Origin: Xanthomonas sp. DAR 34887
Lineage (GTDB): Bacteria; Pseudomonadota; Gammaproteobacteria; Xanthomonadales; Xanthomonadaceae
DNA length: 64,000 bases
Direction of reading: 5' to 3'
Assembly: GCF_041245805.1 (NCBI RefSeq)
Contig: NZ_CP162490.1
Coordinates: forward strand, 721,001 to 785,000
The position numbers were made by a program, and so were the translations under genes. Shown here piece by piece: positions 35,401 to 43,346 of this stretch (the first letter of the stretch is position 1; each line of letters opens with the position of its first letter). The notes below the pieces were generated by a model. That model saw nothing but the letters and a program-made list of their open reading frames with translations. It searched no databases and was not told the origin of the DNA.

Positions 35401-37228
35401 CTCGGTGTCGGGCACGGTGTGGTTCGACGTGGGCAGCGACGACACCCTGCTCGACGGCGGCGATCGCCGCCTGCAGAACTGGATCGTCGAACTGGTCGAT
35501 CCGAGCAGCGGTCAGGTGGTCAAGACCACGCTCAGCGCCGCCGATGGCAGCTACCGCTTCGGCGACGTGATCCCCGGGCAGAAGTGGCGCATCCGCTTCC
35601 GCGATCCGAGTTCCGGAGTGATCTGGGCGTTCCCGGTCAGCGGCGAGACCGCTTCCGGTGCCGTGGCCCCGTGCGCGGCCGACGCGGCGATCGGCAACGG
35701 CACTACCAGCTCGTGCCGGATCAGCGACGGCGGCGTCAGCCAGCTGGAAGTGGTGCTCAAGGCCGGCGAGAACCTGCCGCAGCAGAGCCTGCCGGTGGAT
35801 CCGTCGGGCGTGGTCTACGACGCGGTCACCCGCGACCCGGTGCCCGGTGCGATCGTCACCCTGGCCCCGGTGGGCGTCTGCGCCGGCTACGACCCGGCCA
35901 CCAGCCTGCTCAACACCGCGGCCGGCGGCTACCGCATCGACGGCAACGCGGTGTCGATGACCGTGGGCAACGATGGCTACTACCAGTTCCTGTTCGGTCC
36001 TGCGGCGCCGGCGCGTTGCGAGTTCGCGCTGACGGTGACCCCGCCGGGCGGCTACGTCTTCGTCTCCACGCTGATTCCGGCCGAAGACGGTTCGCTGTCG
36101 CCGCCCGGCGCGGTGGGCAGCAGCTATCAGGTGCAGTCCAACGCGCTGGCGCCGACCGGTCCGGTCGGCACCGCGACCCAGTACTACCTGCGGCTGTTCG
36201 CCGGGTCGGCCACCGCCGGCATCGTGCACAACCACATTCCGCTGGATACCGCGGTGGCCACCGGCCTGGCCATCACCAAGACCGGCGACCGCCAGACCGC
36301 CGAAGTGGGCGATACCGTGCAATACACCATCACCATCCGCCAGACCGCCGGCAGCCCGCTGCAGACGGTGAACGTGGTCGATCGCCTGCCGCGCGGCTTC
36401 ACCTACATCGAAGGCACCGCGCGCGCCAACGGCGTGGCCGTGGCCGAGCCGCTGGGCAAGCCGGGCCCGACCCTGGGCTTCAGCGCCGGTCCGATCCAGG
36501 TCGGCCAGCAGATCGCGCTGACCTACCGCGTGCGCATCGGCGTCGGTGCGCAGCAGGGCGACGGCATCAACCGCGCGCAGGCGCACGGCTGCTCGATCGC
36601 CGGCGGCTGCATCGATCCGGTCTCGCTGCAACCGCGTTCCGGTTCGCTGCCGTCCAACCAGGCGCAGTACCGCGTGCGGGTCAGCGGCGGCGTGTTCACC
36701 GAGGAAGGCTGCGTGCTCGGCAAGGTGTTCGTGGACTGCAACGTCAACCATGTGCAGGACCGCGAAGAGCTCGGTATTCCCGGCGTGCGCCTGTACTTCG
36801 AGGACGGCACCTGGGTGATCAGCGATTCGGAAGGCAAGTACAGCTACTGCGGCCTGCCGCCGCGCAGCCACACGCTGAAGGTCGATGCGTCCACGCTGCC
36901 GGTCGGCGCGCGCCTGACCACCAGCAGCAACCGCAACCTCGGCGATGCCGACAGCCTGTTCATCGATCTCAAGAACGGCGAGCTGCATCGCGCCGACTTC
37001 GTCGAGGGCAGCTGTTCCAACCCGGTGATCGAGCAGGTCAAGGCACGCCGCACGCAAGGCGAAGTGCGCGCGCCGGAAACCGAAACCGGCCATGCGCCGC
37101 TGCGCTTCAGCAGCAAGCCGTTGCGCGCGCCGCAGCAGGCCACCGACAGCGCGGCGCAAGCGCCGATCGTCAAGCCACGCGGCACGCCACCGCCCGATGT
37201 CGCCGTTCCCGCGGAGGTGCAGCCATGA
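29483..37228 (+). CDS. Giant exported surface protein with DUF11-like and SdrD-B-like repeats
   Basis: 2581 residues. ATG 29483 follows GAGAGAGG. A long N-terminal region ends in the hydrophobic export segment LRLLMAVLLSAAPALAAA (about residues 37-54). About eight DUF11-like beta-sandwich repeats follow (near residues 53, 203, 330, 461, 630, 786, 969, 1136), each with a core such as VTYTVTVRNAGPSASAGF. Then come four SdrD-B-like domains (about 1306, 1436, 1573, 1691; for example GRVWRDDDNDGVIDPAETG, a Ca-binding loop, and GNYRFENLRPGTYTVTEP), DUF11 (1816), two SdrD-B-like domains (1973, 2103), DUF11 (2260) and a final SdrD-B-like domain (2410). There is no LPXTG, autotransporter or RTX tail. 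The 3' end overlaps the barrel gene by ATGA. Confidence 0.9.
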   Translation: MDHLMRGSRAAALRAWARAACEHHRTTASSGRRLRLLMAVLLSAAPALAAAADLQITNLSDTGYDPTPAGGSVVYSVTVENSAADTVNNAVVVFDLPTGARAGSPLPSYCSVAAGNPQRIECRVGTLVGTFSSNGAPVTFQLPVSTVGLAPGTIEIRGAIGVESGLPAASTPIASLADADPFFAGDTNAANNRRLEATTLESAGDLSVEKTATPNPVVAGAEVTYTVTVRNAGPSASAGFTVVDTLPAAVQYVANSFSGSGWTFNSGSMTATHAGALANGGSSSFTFRARVTAASGNIVNTARVEAGSTPDPLPDNNTGSVTTTVTAGADLALSKSVTPSPAISGQPVTFNIQVRNQGPSAALNPRFVDNLPTGFLVTGGTVPAGWTCTNSNGNATRTCALNGSLAVGAVADFTIESTVPASGTNSSGDVTNSATASSDTPDANNVDNTGSTTFTVLADGADLSLQKTKTPALVPVWSGIGSDLDSRMTSTIVVRNMGPRPATGQVQVVDTLASGEELLQPDGSVAQPGVPFASGAWTCAVDQAYSGGGVQHVTCDLGAGSLPLAVGAQAPNLQLLTRARSSSANLLNNACTGGSGGSIEPLTGNGIDRDPVTSNDCSGAGTRTTDERADLSIAKQTNGVGTADNVLAANQDTLSYTLTVTNNGPDSTTGVVVNDTVPGFVSGRTQISVTTTPAGWNCAINGASVVCRSGTTALANGATAQIVIQVKRALFDSFNQPAGTCGGTAISGAFCNTAGVGIDAAVAGSVGELNGNNNQASDWIRIARVANVATTAKTISSGTPGRAGVNTTYVMSYLNQGPSTVPGVIFRDVFTLPANDTGFVLVSAQRTGAGTRTCTATPGAGVTVTATAGGNSYANPTGSPAQVTVQCPALPSMTNQQTETLQVVIRPNVNSGNTGRQFDNVADFVIDLDGDGVGDATAGTDSDGNTYDFNTDTSDDSKSAQLPFEAGQVDLITNKVDTGFTGGVDPLGFDATNAAANLITYRVTIRNNGPSVATDVRLADTFTPPAGRTVTFIGASATPTGSFDPAACAVTSGSNPTVGAVQVLNCLMPGIGFSNNVAGVIASGQTSTLYLRYRYDTPPGAAGDTVSNLAQATSAETDSNTANNGASQETTIRASADVGVSKHVVTTTPDADPDAALPANATSVGLRQPFFYVIDGINNGPGASLSRDRSGSSPLNGTGTVVSDTLPAGLVVVGQVTWQKKGPIPGGGGGEVPNGTGTCTQASATLTCNLGDVTVSGKLRIVVPVRWDTYPGASAINNTATIATEQVDRVPANNTSTVPILVTRASLAGAVFEDRDRAGGNGGVRQNGEPGIAGVTIVLSGTDAYGNAVNRSTTTAADGSYSFDNLAAAGAGGYTLTQTQPSGYRNGPVDPPAAGASAPSLGGTYAAGSPNSSYTTIPVGANDTAVRYDFPEVRRPSLSGRVYVDLNFNNVRDGGDPAIAGATVELLDAVTGAVLATTSTDGNGAYRFDDLDPTLTYSVREPLPSGQYSNRPSAINPGQIGGAACAAGGCVAGTAVAAPGGPDAASTDRISQIQLGAGLDGTEFNFGENPSGSAIQGRVWRDDDNDGVIDPAETGLADVELVLTGTDQNGQAVNLTTKTDATGNYSFLGLLPGTYTVTEPTQPTGTLNGKTVPGDKGGTATGVTTAPSAIATIVLGANQQGQHYDFGEVAAASLSGRVYYDNDDNGVVGSDESGIANVRVVLTGTDDLGAAVQLSVQTDAQGNYRFENLRPGTYTVTEPDQPADTRNGITTAGTVGGAMRGVATPRETVPSAISAVVLAPGAQSIDNNFGEIANTPDLVVSKLADPVKFTVNNIARYTISVRNIGPRPTAGVYQVQDRLPPGVTLAALPTGSGWTCSGAIGADRFSCDASAVIAPGQTASERIQVQVAVGAAAATGNPVNNAVLVQGGGEDATHSPTPAERGAFDGDVTQLPVCDPAITQNACRLPTQVQLAASVSGTVWFDVGSDDTLLDGGDRRLQNWIVELVDPSSGQVVKTTLSAADGSYRFGDVIPGQKWRIRFRDPSSGVIWAFPVSGETASGAVAPCAADAAIGNGTTSSCRISDGGVSQLEVVLKAGENLPQQSLPVDPSGVVYDAVTRDPVPGAIVTLAPVGVCAGYDPATSLLNTAAGGYRIDGNAVSMTVGNDGYYQFLFGPAAPARCEFALTVTPPGGYVFVSTLIPAEDGSLSPPGAVGSSYQVQSNALAPTGPVGTATQYYLRLFAGSATAGIVHNHIPLDTAVATGLAITKTGDRQTAEVGDTVQYTITIRQTAGSPLQTVNVVDRLPRGFTYIEGTARANGVAVAEPLGKPGPTLGFSAGPIQVGQQIALTYRVRIGVGAQQGDGINRAQAHGCSIAGGCIDPVSLQPRSGSLPSNQAQYRVRVSGGVFTEEGCVLGKVFVDCNVNHVQDREELGIPGVRLYFEDGTWVISDSEGKYSYCGLPPRSHTLKVDASTLPVGARLTTSSNRNLGDADSLFIDLKNGELHRADFVEGSCSNPVIEQVKARRTQGEVRAPETETGHAPLRFSSKPLRAPQQATDSAAQAPIVKPRGTPPPDVAVPAEVQP

Positions 37229-40200
37229 GCCGGCCCGTCACGACGCGCCGCCTGCCGCGGCTGACCCTGCTCGCCTGCGCCCTGGCCGCGTTGCCTGCGC
37301 TGGCCCAGCAGACCGTCGGCAGCAGCCGCTTCACCCCGGTGCTGGGCGAGGCCGGCACGCTGTACCCGCGCACGCCGAGCAGCGCCGATGCCGCCGCGCA
37401 GACGCTGGCGCCGCGCGGCGCGCTCGACGCGCACGCCGCGCAGGGCATGGACCAGGTGCAGGTGGAGGTCGACCGCGATGGCGCGCCGGCCGACGGCCAG
37501 ACGCCGGTGCACGTGACCGTGCGCCTGCTCGACGACGCCGGCAAGCCGTTGCAGGGCGAGCACTTCGCCACCGTCGAACACACCGGCGGCCGCATCCTGC
37601 TGCCGGGCTCGCGCACCGACGAACTGGGGCCGGGCGCGGCCGATGCCGATAAGGTCACCCCTGGCGTGCAGCTGCCGGTGCGCGACGGCGTGGCCGAGTT
37701 CGACCTGCTCGCGCCGGACCAGCCGCAGGACGTGGTGCTGCGGGTCACCGCCGGCGGCCACAGCGCCGAAGGCACGATCGGCTTCGTGCCGGAAATGCGC
37801 GAGATGATCGCCACCGGCCTGATCGAGGGCGTGGTCAATTTCGGCCGCCGCGACAACAGCGGGCTGATCGCGCCGGTCGACCACGACGACGTGTTCGAAC
37901 GCGACATCCGCCGCTGGGAAAAGCAGTTCAACAACGGCAAGGCCAACGCCGCCGCGCGCACCGCGTTCTTCGTCAAGGGCCGGATCAAGGGCGAGTACCT
38001 GCTCACCGCCGCCTACGATTCGGACAAGGACGTGCGCGCCCGCCTGCTGCGCGACATCCAGCCGGAAGAGTTCTACCCGGTGTACGGCGACTCCTCGCTG
38101 CGCGGCTTCGACGCGCGCTCGGCCGAACGCCTGTACGTGCGCGTGGACAACCGCCGCAGCTATCTGCTGTACGGCGATTTCCAGACCGGCGACACGCTGG
38201 CCACCGCGACCGGCGTGGGCGCGCGCAGCAGCATGCCGCAGCGCAGCCTCGGCACCTACAACCGGACCGCGACCGGCCTGGGCTGGCACTACGAGAACGC
38301 ACGCGTGCGCTCCAACGTGTTCGCCATCCAGGACTCGCTGCGCCAGGTGATCGAAGAATTCGCCAGCCAGGGCAGCGGCCCGTACGCACTGCGCAACAAC
38401 GCGGTGCTGGAAGGCAGCGAGCGGGTGGAAGTGGTCGTGCGCGACCGCAACCAGCCCTCGCGCATCGTCTCGGTGCAGCCGCTGGCGCGGTTGGTGGACT
38501 ACAGCTTCGAGCCGTTCTCGGGGCGCATCCTGCTCAACCAGTTCCTGGCCGCGTTCGACAGCGACCTCAATCCGGTGTCGCTGCGCATCACCTACGAGCT
38601 CGACCAGGGCACCGAGCGCTTCTGGGTCTATGGCGCCGACGGCCAGCTGCGGCTGACCGACGCGCTGGAAGTCGGTGGCGCGGTGGTGGACGACCGCAAC
38701 CCGTTCGCCGAATTCCGCATGGGCAGCGTCAACGCCGGCTACCGGTTCGGCCCGAACACCGCGATGGCGGTGGAGTTCGCGCGCACCCAGAGCGAGATCA
38801 ACACCAACTCGATCAACCAGGTCGCCACCCCGGGCCTGCAGGATCTCAGCGGCCGCGTCGAAGGCGATGCGTGGCGCGTGGAATTCGGCCACGACGGCGA
38901 CAAGCTCGACGCCAACCTGTTCGCCGCGCGCACCGATCCGGCATTCAACAACCCGGCTTCGCCGCTGTTCGGCGGGCGCGGCGAATACAACGCCAAGGTC
39001 GACTATCACCTGACCGAGCGGGTGGAGCTGTATGCCGAAGGCCTGCGCAGCGAGGACCGCAATCCGGACGGCGGCAAGCGCGATGCCGGCGGTGCCGGCG
39101 TGCGCGTCGGCGCCACCGAGAAGCTCACCCTGGACTTCGGCGTGCGTTCGATCCGCGAGACCGTCGGCGCGTACTCGCCGTGGTCCTCGGGCCTGGGCTA
39201 CGGCAACGCCGGCGGCCTGACCGGCGGCTTCGCCACCGGCGCCGGCGGCGGCGCGCTCGGCTACGGCCAGCAGCCGCTGGATCCGCTGACCGGCCTGCCG
39301 GTGATCGGCTCCAGCAGCGCCGTCACCGGTACCGCCAGCGATTTGCCGATCGGCACCCGCCTGGAATCGGACAGCGCGCGCATCGGCGCCGGCTACCGCG
39401 TCGGTACGAAACTGTCGCTGGGCGCCGAGTACGAGCAGAGCGTCTCCGGCGAAGACCGCAACCGCATCGCCGCCGGCGTCGATTACCAGGTGCTGGAACG
39501 CAGCCGCCTGTACGGCCGCTACGAGAAGCAGACCGGCCTGACCAGCGCCTACGGCATCACCACCACTGACCGCGAGGCCGATGCGCTGGTGTTCGGTATC
39601 GACAGCAGCTACGTGCGCGACACCCAGGCGTTCTCCGAGTACCGCATGCGCGATGCGATCAGCGGCCGCGACGTGCAGGCCGCCTCCGGCATCCGCAACA
39701 CCTGGGACGTGCGCGAGGGCGTGCGCCTGAGCAGCTCGGCCGAACACGTGAAGGTGTACGACGGCAACACCGGCGATGCCACCGGCCTGGCGCTGGCGCT
39801 GGACTATGGCGTCAACCCGCTGTGGCGCGGCTCGGTGCGGGTGGAATACCGCATCAGCGGCGACGTCGCCCAGACCGCGACCGACGAGGCGTTCGACACC
39901 ACGCTGGTGCAGTTCATGCTGGCGCGCAAGCTCAGCCGCGACTGGACCCTGCTCGGCCGCAACTACCTGCTGCAGACCAACTACGCCGCGCGCGGCGACG
40001 TGCTGCAGAACCGTTTCCAGCTGGGCGTGGCCTACCGCGATACCGACACCAACCGGATCAACGCGCTGGCCCGCTACGAGTACAAGCTGGAGCGCGACGA
40101 GAGTGGGTTGACCCTGCTCGACGGGCAGGCGGTGGACGGCAGCAGCCAGGACATCAGCAGCCGCGCGCACATCGTCTCGACCCATGCCGACTGGCATCCG

Positions 40201-40599
40201 TCGCGGCCGTGGTGGCTGACCGCGCATGTGGCCGGCAAGTGGCAGCAGGACCGTTTCGCCTATGCCGACGGCGGCCGCGTGGACAGCCGCTTCCACGCGG
40301 TGCTGGTGTCCGGGCGCGTGGTCTACGACATCACTGAGAACTGGGACATCGGCGTGCTCGGCTCCACCTTCCGTGGCCAGAGCGGGTCCAACCAATACGC
40401 CTACGGCGTGGAGGTGGGCAGGCTGCTGCGCCAGAATCTGTGGCTGTCGGCCGGCTACAACTGGTCGGGCTACGCCGCCGACCGCGACCTGTCCGGTTAC
40501 GAGTACACCCAGCAGGGCGTGTTCCTGCGCCTGCGCTTCAAATTCGACGAAGACCTGTTCCGCCGGGATCCGGTCCGTTACCGCGACCCGGCGCGCTGA
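37225..40599 (+). CDS. Outer-membrane beta-barrel protein with Ig-like N-terminal domain
   Basis: 1124 residues, coupled to the giant gene by an ATGA overlap. A signal peptide spans about residues 1-26 (LLACALAALPALA-QQ). Residues about 75-190 look like an invasin/Big-1-type Ig domain (DGAPADGQTPVHVTVRLLDD). Then a conserved region around EEFYPVYGDSSLRGFDARSA and YVRVDNRRSYLLYGDFQTGD leads to about 850 residues of alternating amphipathic strands rich in aromatic ends and turns, consistent with a large barrel. There is no TonB plug domain and no C-terminal Phe. It may be the outer-membrane platform for the giant protein; this is inference from the operon. Confidence 0.8.
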   Translation: MSRPVTTRRLPRLTLLACALAALPALAQQTVGSSRFTPVLGEAGTLYPRTPSSADAAAQTLAPRGALDAHAAQGMDQVQVEVDRDGAPADGQTPVHVTVRLLDDAGKPLQGEHFATVEHTGGRILLPGSRTDELGPGAADADKVTPGVQLPVRDGVAEFDLLAPDQPQDVVLRVTAGGHSAEGTIGFVPEMREMIATGLIEGVVNFGRRDNSGLIAPVDHDDVFERDIRRWEKQFNNGKANAAARTAFFVKGRIKGEYLLTAAYDSDKDVRARLLRDIQPEEFYPVYGDSSLRGFDARSAERLYVRVDNRRSYLLYGDFQTGDTLATATGVGARSSMPQRSLGTYNRTATGLGWHYENARVRSNVFAIQDSLRQVIEEFASQGSGPYALRNNAVLEGSERVEVVVRDRNQPSRIVSVQPLARLVDYSFEPFSGRILLNQFLAAFDSDLNPVSLRITYELDQGTERFWVYGADGQLRLTDALEVGGAVVDDRNPFAEFRMGSVNAGYRFGPNTAMAVEFARTQSEINTNSINQVATPGLQDLSGRVEGDAWRVEFGHDGDKLDANLFAARTDPAFNNPASPLFGGRGEYNAKVDYHLTERVELYAEGLRSEDRNPDGGKRDAGGAGVRVGATEKLTLDFGVRSIRETVGAYSPWSSGLGYGNAGGLTGGFATGAGGGALGYGQQPLDPLTGLPVIGSSSAVTGTASDLPIGTRLESDSARIGAGYRVGTKLSLGAEYEQSVSGEDRNRIAAGVDYQVLERSRLYGRYEKQTGLTSAYGITTTDREADALVFGIDSSYVRDTQAFSEYRMRDAISGRDVQAASGIRNTWDVREGVRLSSSAEHVKVYDGNTGDATGLALALDYGVNPLWRGSVRVEYRISGDVAQTATDEAFDTTLVQFMLARKLSRDWTLLGRNYLLQTNYAARGDVLQNRFQLGVAYRDTDTNRINALARYEYKLERDESGLTLLDGQAVDGSSQDISSRAHIVSTHADWHPSRPWWLTAHVAGKWQQDRFAYADGGRVDSRFHAVLVSGRVVYDITENWDIGVLGSTFRGQSGSNQYAYGVEVGRLLRQNLWLSAGYNWSGYAADRDLSGYEYTQQGVFLRLRFKFDEDLFRRDPVRYRDPAR

Positions 40600-40606
40600 G
40601 GAATCC

Positions 40607-41629
40607 ATGATGACCACGACCCACTCCCGCTTCGTCCTGTCCCGCACTGTCGCCGCCGCCCTGTTGCTCGGCGCCTGTGGCGCCGGCACCGCGCAGACCC
40701 AGTTGCTGCCGCAGCAGCACCGCATCAGCGACGAAGCCATCGCCGCCGACCTGCACGGCTACCAATCCGTGCAGGACCGCATCCAGGCGCTCAACGACGG
40801 CGGCCGGCCGGTGCGCGACTACGCCCTGTCCAAGGCGCAATGCTGGCTCGACGTGTCCTTCCACGAATACACCCGCAACGACCGCAGCGCGTTCCCGCAA
40901 GGGGCGCTGAGCGAGTCGGAGAAACTGGTGCAACTGATGGAGCAGGGCGCCGCGACGATCCCGACCGAGACGCCGCTGGTCAACGACGCCAAGTACCTGC
41001 GCGACGACCTGTGGCAGCGCCTGCGCGCGCTGCACGGCACTGCCGGCTTCAGCTGCGCGCAGCAGGCGGCGGCCTGCGGCGAGGTCGAGCTGGTGCATGC
41101 CGGCAACGAATTCAACCAGCAGCAATGGCGGCACTCCAAGCCCTACATCCAGATCGCCGAGGACCTGGTCAACGACGCCGAGGCGCTGGCACGGCAGTGC
41201 GACGGGCCGAAGCAGGCGGACACGCCGGCGGCGGCGCCGATTCCGCTGGTGGCGAATGTGCTGTTCGAGTTCGACCGCGACGGCTACAAGGACATCCGCA
41301 CCTATTCGCTGGAAAGCCTGGATCGCGCGCTGGCCCGCATCGCCGAAGAGAAGCTGACCCTGCAGAACGTGGAACTGGTCGGCCATGCCGATCGCATGGA
41401 CGGCCGCGGCCACGACTACAACCAGGGCCTGTCCGAGCGCCGCGCGCGCACCGTGCGCGAACTGCTGATCGGCCGCGGCGTCGCCGCCGACCGCATCCGC
41501 TACGAATACCGCGGCGACAGCCAGCAGGTGCAGCAGTGCGCCGGCGTGACGCCGCGTGCGGCCTTGCTGGAATGCCTGCTGCCGAACCGCCGCGTCGAAG
41601 TGCGCCTGGTGGTCGGCCGCGGCGACTAG
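40607..41629 (+). CDS. OmpA-family lipoprotein
   Basis: 340 residues. The ATG at 40607 follows GAGGA 7 bp after the barrel stop. A lipobox LLLGAC-G predicts a lipid-anchored N-terminus. Residues about 40-215 form a helical region specific to this group (QDRIQALNDGGRPVRDYALS, NEFNQQQWRHSKPYIQIAED). The OmpA C-terminal domain follows: LFEFDRDGYKDI, VGHADRMDGRGHDYNQGLSE, RRARTVRELLIGRG, with the Asp and Arg that bind diaminopimelate in peptidoglycan. It probably ties the upstream barrel and surface protein to the cell wall. It is the third and last gene of the operon. Confidence 0.9.
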   Translation: MMTTTHSRFVLSRTVAAALLLGACGAGTAQTQLLPQQHRISDEAIAADLHGYQSVQDRIQALNDGGRPVRDYALSKAQCWLDVSFHEYTRNDRSAFPQGALSESEKLVQLMEQGAATIPTETPLVNDAKYLRDDLWQRLRALHGTAGFSCAQQAAACGEVELVHAGNEFNQQQWRHSKPYIQIAEDLVNDAEALARQCDGPKQADTPAAAPIPLVANVLFEFDRDGYKDIRTYSLESLDRALARIAEEKLTLQNVELVGHADRMDGRGHDYNQGLSERRARTVRELLIGRGVAADRIRYEYRGDSQQVQQCAGVTPRAALLECLLPNRRVEVRLVVGRGD

Positions 41630-42252
41630 AGCCCCTCTCCCCCCGGAGGGGGGTTGGGGTGAGGGTACGGCGCGAAAGCGACTCGCGGAGTTGGGGGCGC
41701 GAGGCTTCGCCCGTACCTCATCCGCCTCCTTCGGGGCACCTTCTCCCCGATGAGAGAAGGAACAGCCGCTAGCCCCTCTCCCCCCGGGAGAGGGGTTGGG
41801 GTGAGGGTACGGCGCGAAAGCGACTCGCGGAGTTGGGGGGGGGGCGCGAGGCTTCACCCGTACCCTCATCCGCCCCTGCGGGGCACTTCCCCCAAAAAGG
41901 GGGCCATGGTCCCAACGGGAGAAGGGAACAGCCGAGCCCCTCTCCCGTCGGGAAAGGGGTTGGATGAGGGTACGGCGCGAAAGCGACTCGCGGAGTTGGG
42001 GGCGCGAGGCTTCGCCCGTACCCTCATCCGCCCCTTCGGGGCACCTTCCCCCAAAAAGGGGGCCATGGTCCCAACGGGAGAAGGTAACAGCCGAGCCCCT
42101 CTCCCACCGGGAGAGGGGTTGGGGTGAGGGTACGGCGCGGAAGCGACTCGCGGAGTTGGAGGGGGGACGCGAGGCTTCACCCGTACCCTCATCCCCCCCT
42201 GCGGGGCACTTCCCCCAAAAAGAGGGCCATGGTCCCGTGGGGGAGAAGCGAG
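41630..42252. repeat. Four tandem ~150-bp palindromic repeats
   Basis: Units start at 41630, 41771, 41935 and 42094 (141, 164, 159 and about 159 bp). Each opens with AGCCCCTCTCCC and a matching GGGAGAGGGG, then GGGGTGAGGGTACGGCGC, a middle block with AAGCGACTCGCGGAGTTG, then the complementary CCGTACCCTCATCC, and ends in a CTTCCCC...GGGAGAAG dyad. The ends of each unit are therefore inverted copies, as in MITE-like or extragenic palindromic elements. It occupies the whole gap between the OmpA-type gene and the next gene. No transposase is seen. Confidence 0.88.
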
Positions 42253-42376
42253 CATTCGCACAGGGAGGAGGCACTGCCGGCCTACATCGCTCAAGAATTC
42301 CCCCTCAGCGCCGCCATCATGGAGAAGCGAAGCCGCTTTTCGCCGCCCGGATCGGGCCGTCCATGAGGGAACGCGC

Positions 42377-43171
42377 ATGCTGTCCTTGCCCCGCCTGCTG
42401 GGTCGTCACCTGGCCAAGTTCCTGTCCAAGCCGCGCCGGCACCGCTCGGAACTGCCGACCAGCCCGCCGCAGCTGCTGCAGGCGGCCTTGCGCAAGGGCG
42501 ACGTACTGCTGGTCGAGGGCAACAGCCGCTTCTCCACCGCGATCAAGTACCTGAGCCAGTCCACCTGGTCGCACGCCGCGCTGTACATCGGCGATCACCT
42601 CGGAACGACAGCCGACGCAGACGCGCCGACGTTCTGCGATGTGGACATCAACGTCGGTGTGCGCCTGGTCGGCCTGAGCGAATTCGCCGGCCTGCACACG
42701 CGCATCTGCCGCCCTGTGGGGCTGGGCGCCGACGAGATCGACGCGGTGGTCGACTACATGGTCAGCCGCGTCGGCAACAGCTACGACCTGAAGAACATCC
42801 TCGACCTGGCGCGCTATCTGATCCGCACGCCGCCGCTGCCGTCGTCGGTGAAGCGCCGCTTCCTGGAACTGGGCAGCGGCGAGCCGACCAAGGCGATCTG
42901 CTCGACGCTGCTGGCGCAGGCCTTCGGCTCCATCCGCTACCCGATCCTGCCGGAGATCGGCAGCGTGCCGGTGCCCGACGCGCAGGATGCGGAAGTGCTG
43001 CACAACCGCCATCACAGCCTTTATCTGCCGCGCGACTTCGATGTGTCGCCCTACTTCAACGTGGTGAAGCCGCGCCTGCAATCCGGCTTCGATTTCCATC
43101 GCCTGGTCTGGCAGGGCGATGCCGGCCACGACGCGCTGCAGCGCCAGCACGACGTCGCACGGGTTGCATGA
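42377..43171 (+). CDS. YiiX/YebB-like NlpC/P60-superfamily cysteine hydrolase
   Basis: 264 residues. The ATG at 42377 follows GAGGGA. The papain-like circularly permuted fold typical of YiiX proteins is indicated by LRKGDVLLVEGNSRFSTAIK, STWSHAALYIGDH with the catalytic His, and KAICSTLLAQAFGSIRYP with the catalytic Cys. These enzymes are thought to act on cell-wall peptides or lipid-linked amides. There is no signal peptide, so the site of action is unclear. The neighbours do not help. Confidence 0.82.
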   Translation: MLSLPRLLGRHLAKFLSKPRRHRSELPTSPPQLLQAALRKGDVLLVEGNSRFSTAIKYLSQSTWSHAALYIGDHLGTTADADAPTFCDVDINVGVRLVGLSEFAGLHTRICRPVGLGADEIDAVVDYMVSRVGNSYDLKNILDLARYLIRTPPLPSSVKRRFLELGSGEPTKAICSTLLAQAFGSIRYPILPEIGSVPVPDAQDAEVLHNRHHSLYLPRDFDVSPYFNVVKPRLQSGFDFHRLVWQGDAGHDALQRQHDVARVA

Positions 43172-43346
43172 AAGCGGCCGCGGCGCTGCGCCGCGGCGAC
43201 ACAGAGGTGGATCCTCACGGCGGCACGGCGCAAATCGCGAATTCCATCACAACGTATTCAGTCCGCGGTGTCGCCAGGCGTCAAGTTCGAAGCGGCTGCG
43301 GCCGCTATCAGCAGACATACATCAACGGCATCGCCCCAGGATCGCT

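Noticed and set aside
29249..37159. Open reading frame of 2636 codons on the minus strand opposite the giant surface gene
   Set aside because: The opposite strand has signal peptide, start site and recognisable DUF11/SdrD-B repeats. The minus frame is His/Arg/Gly/Val-rich low complexity and is open only because of strong G/C bias in third positions.
30910..37224. A second plus-strand frame that stays open through the giant gene into the barrel gene
   Set aside because: It would give a 3229-residue protein, but before 37225 it is a shifted, Arg/Gln-rich shadow of the repeats. The true barrel start is ATG 37225 with a signal peptide.
36844..40740. 1298-codon frame opposite the barrel gene
   Set aside because: Ala/Val/His/Gln-rich shadow with no motif; the plus strand has signal peptide and strands.
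41630..42252. Tandem repeats considered as a CRISPR array
   Set aside because: Units are about 150 bp, contiguous, without unique spacers, and there are no cas genes.
41556..42378. Short reading frames through the tandem repeats
   Set aside because: They repeat with the element, have no ribosome-binding sites and no protein-like features.
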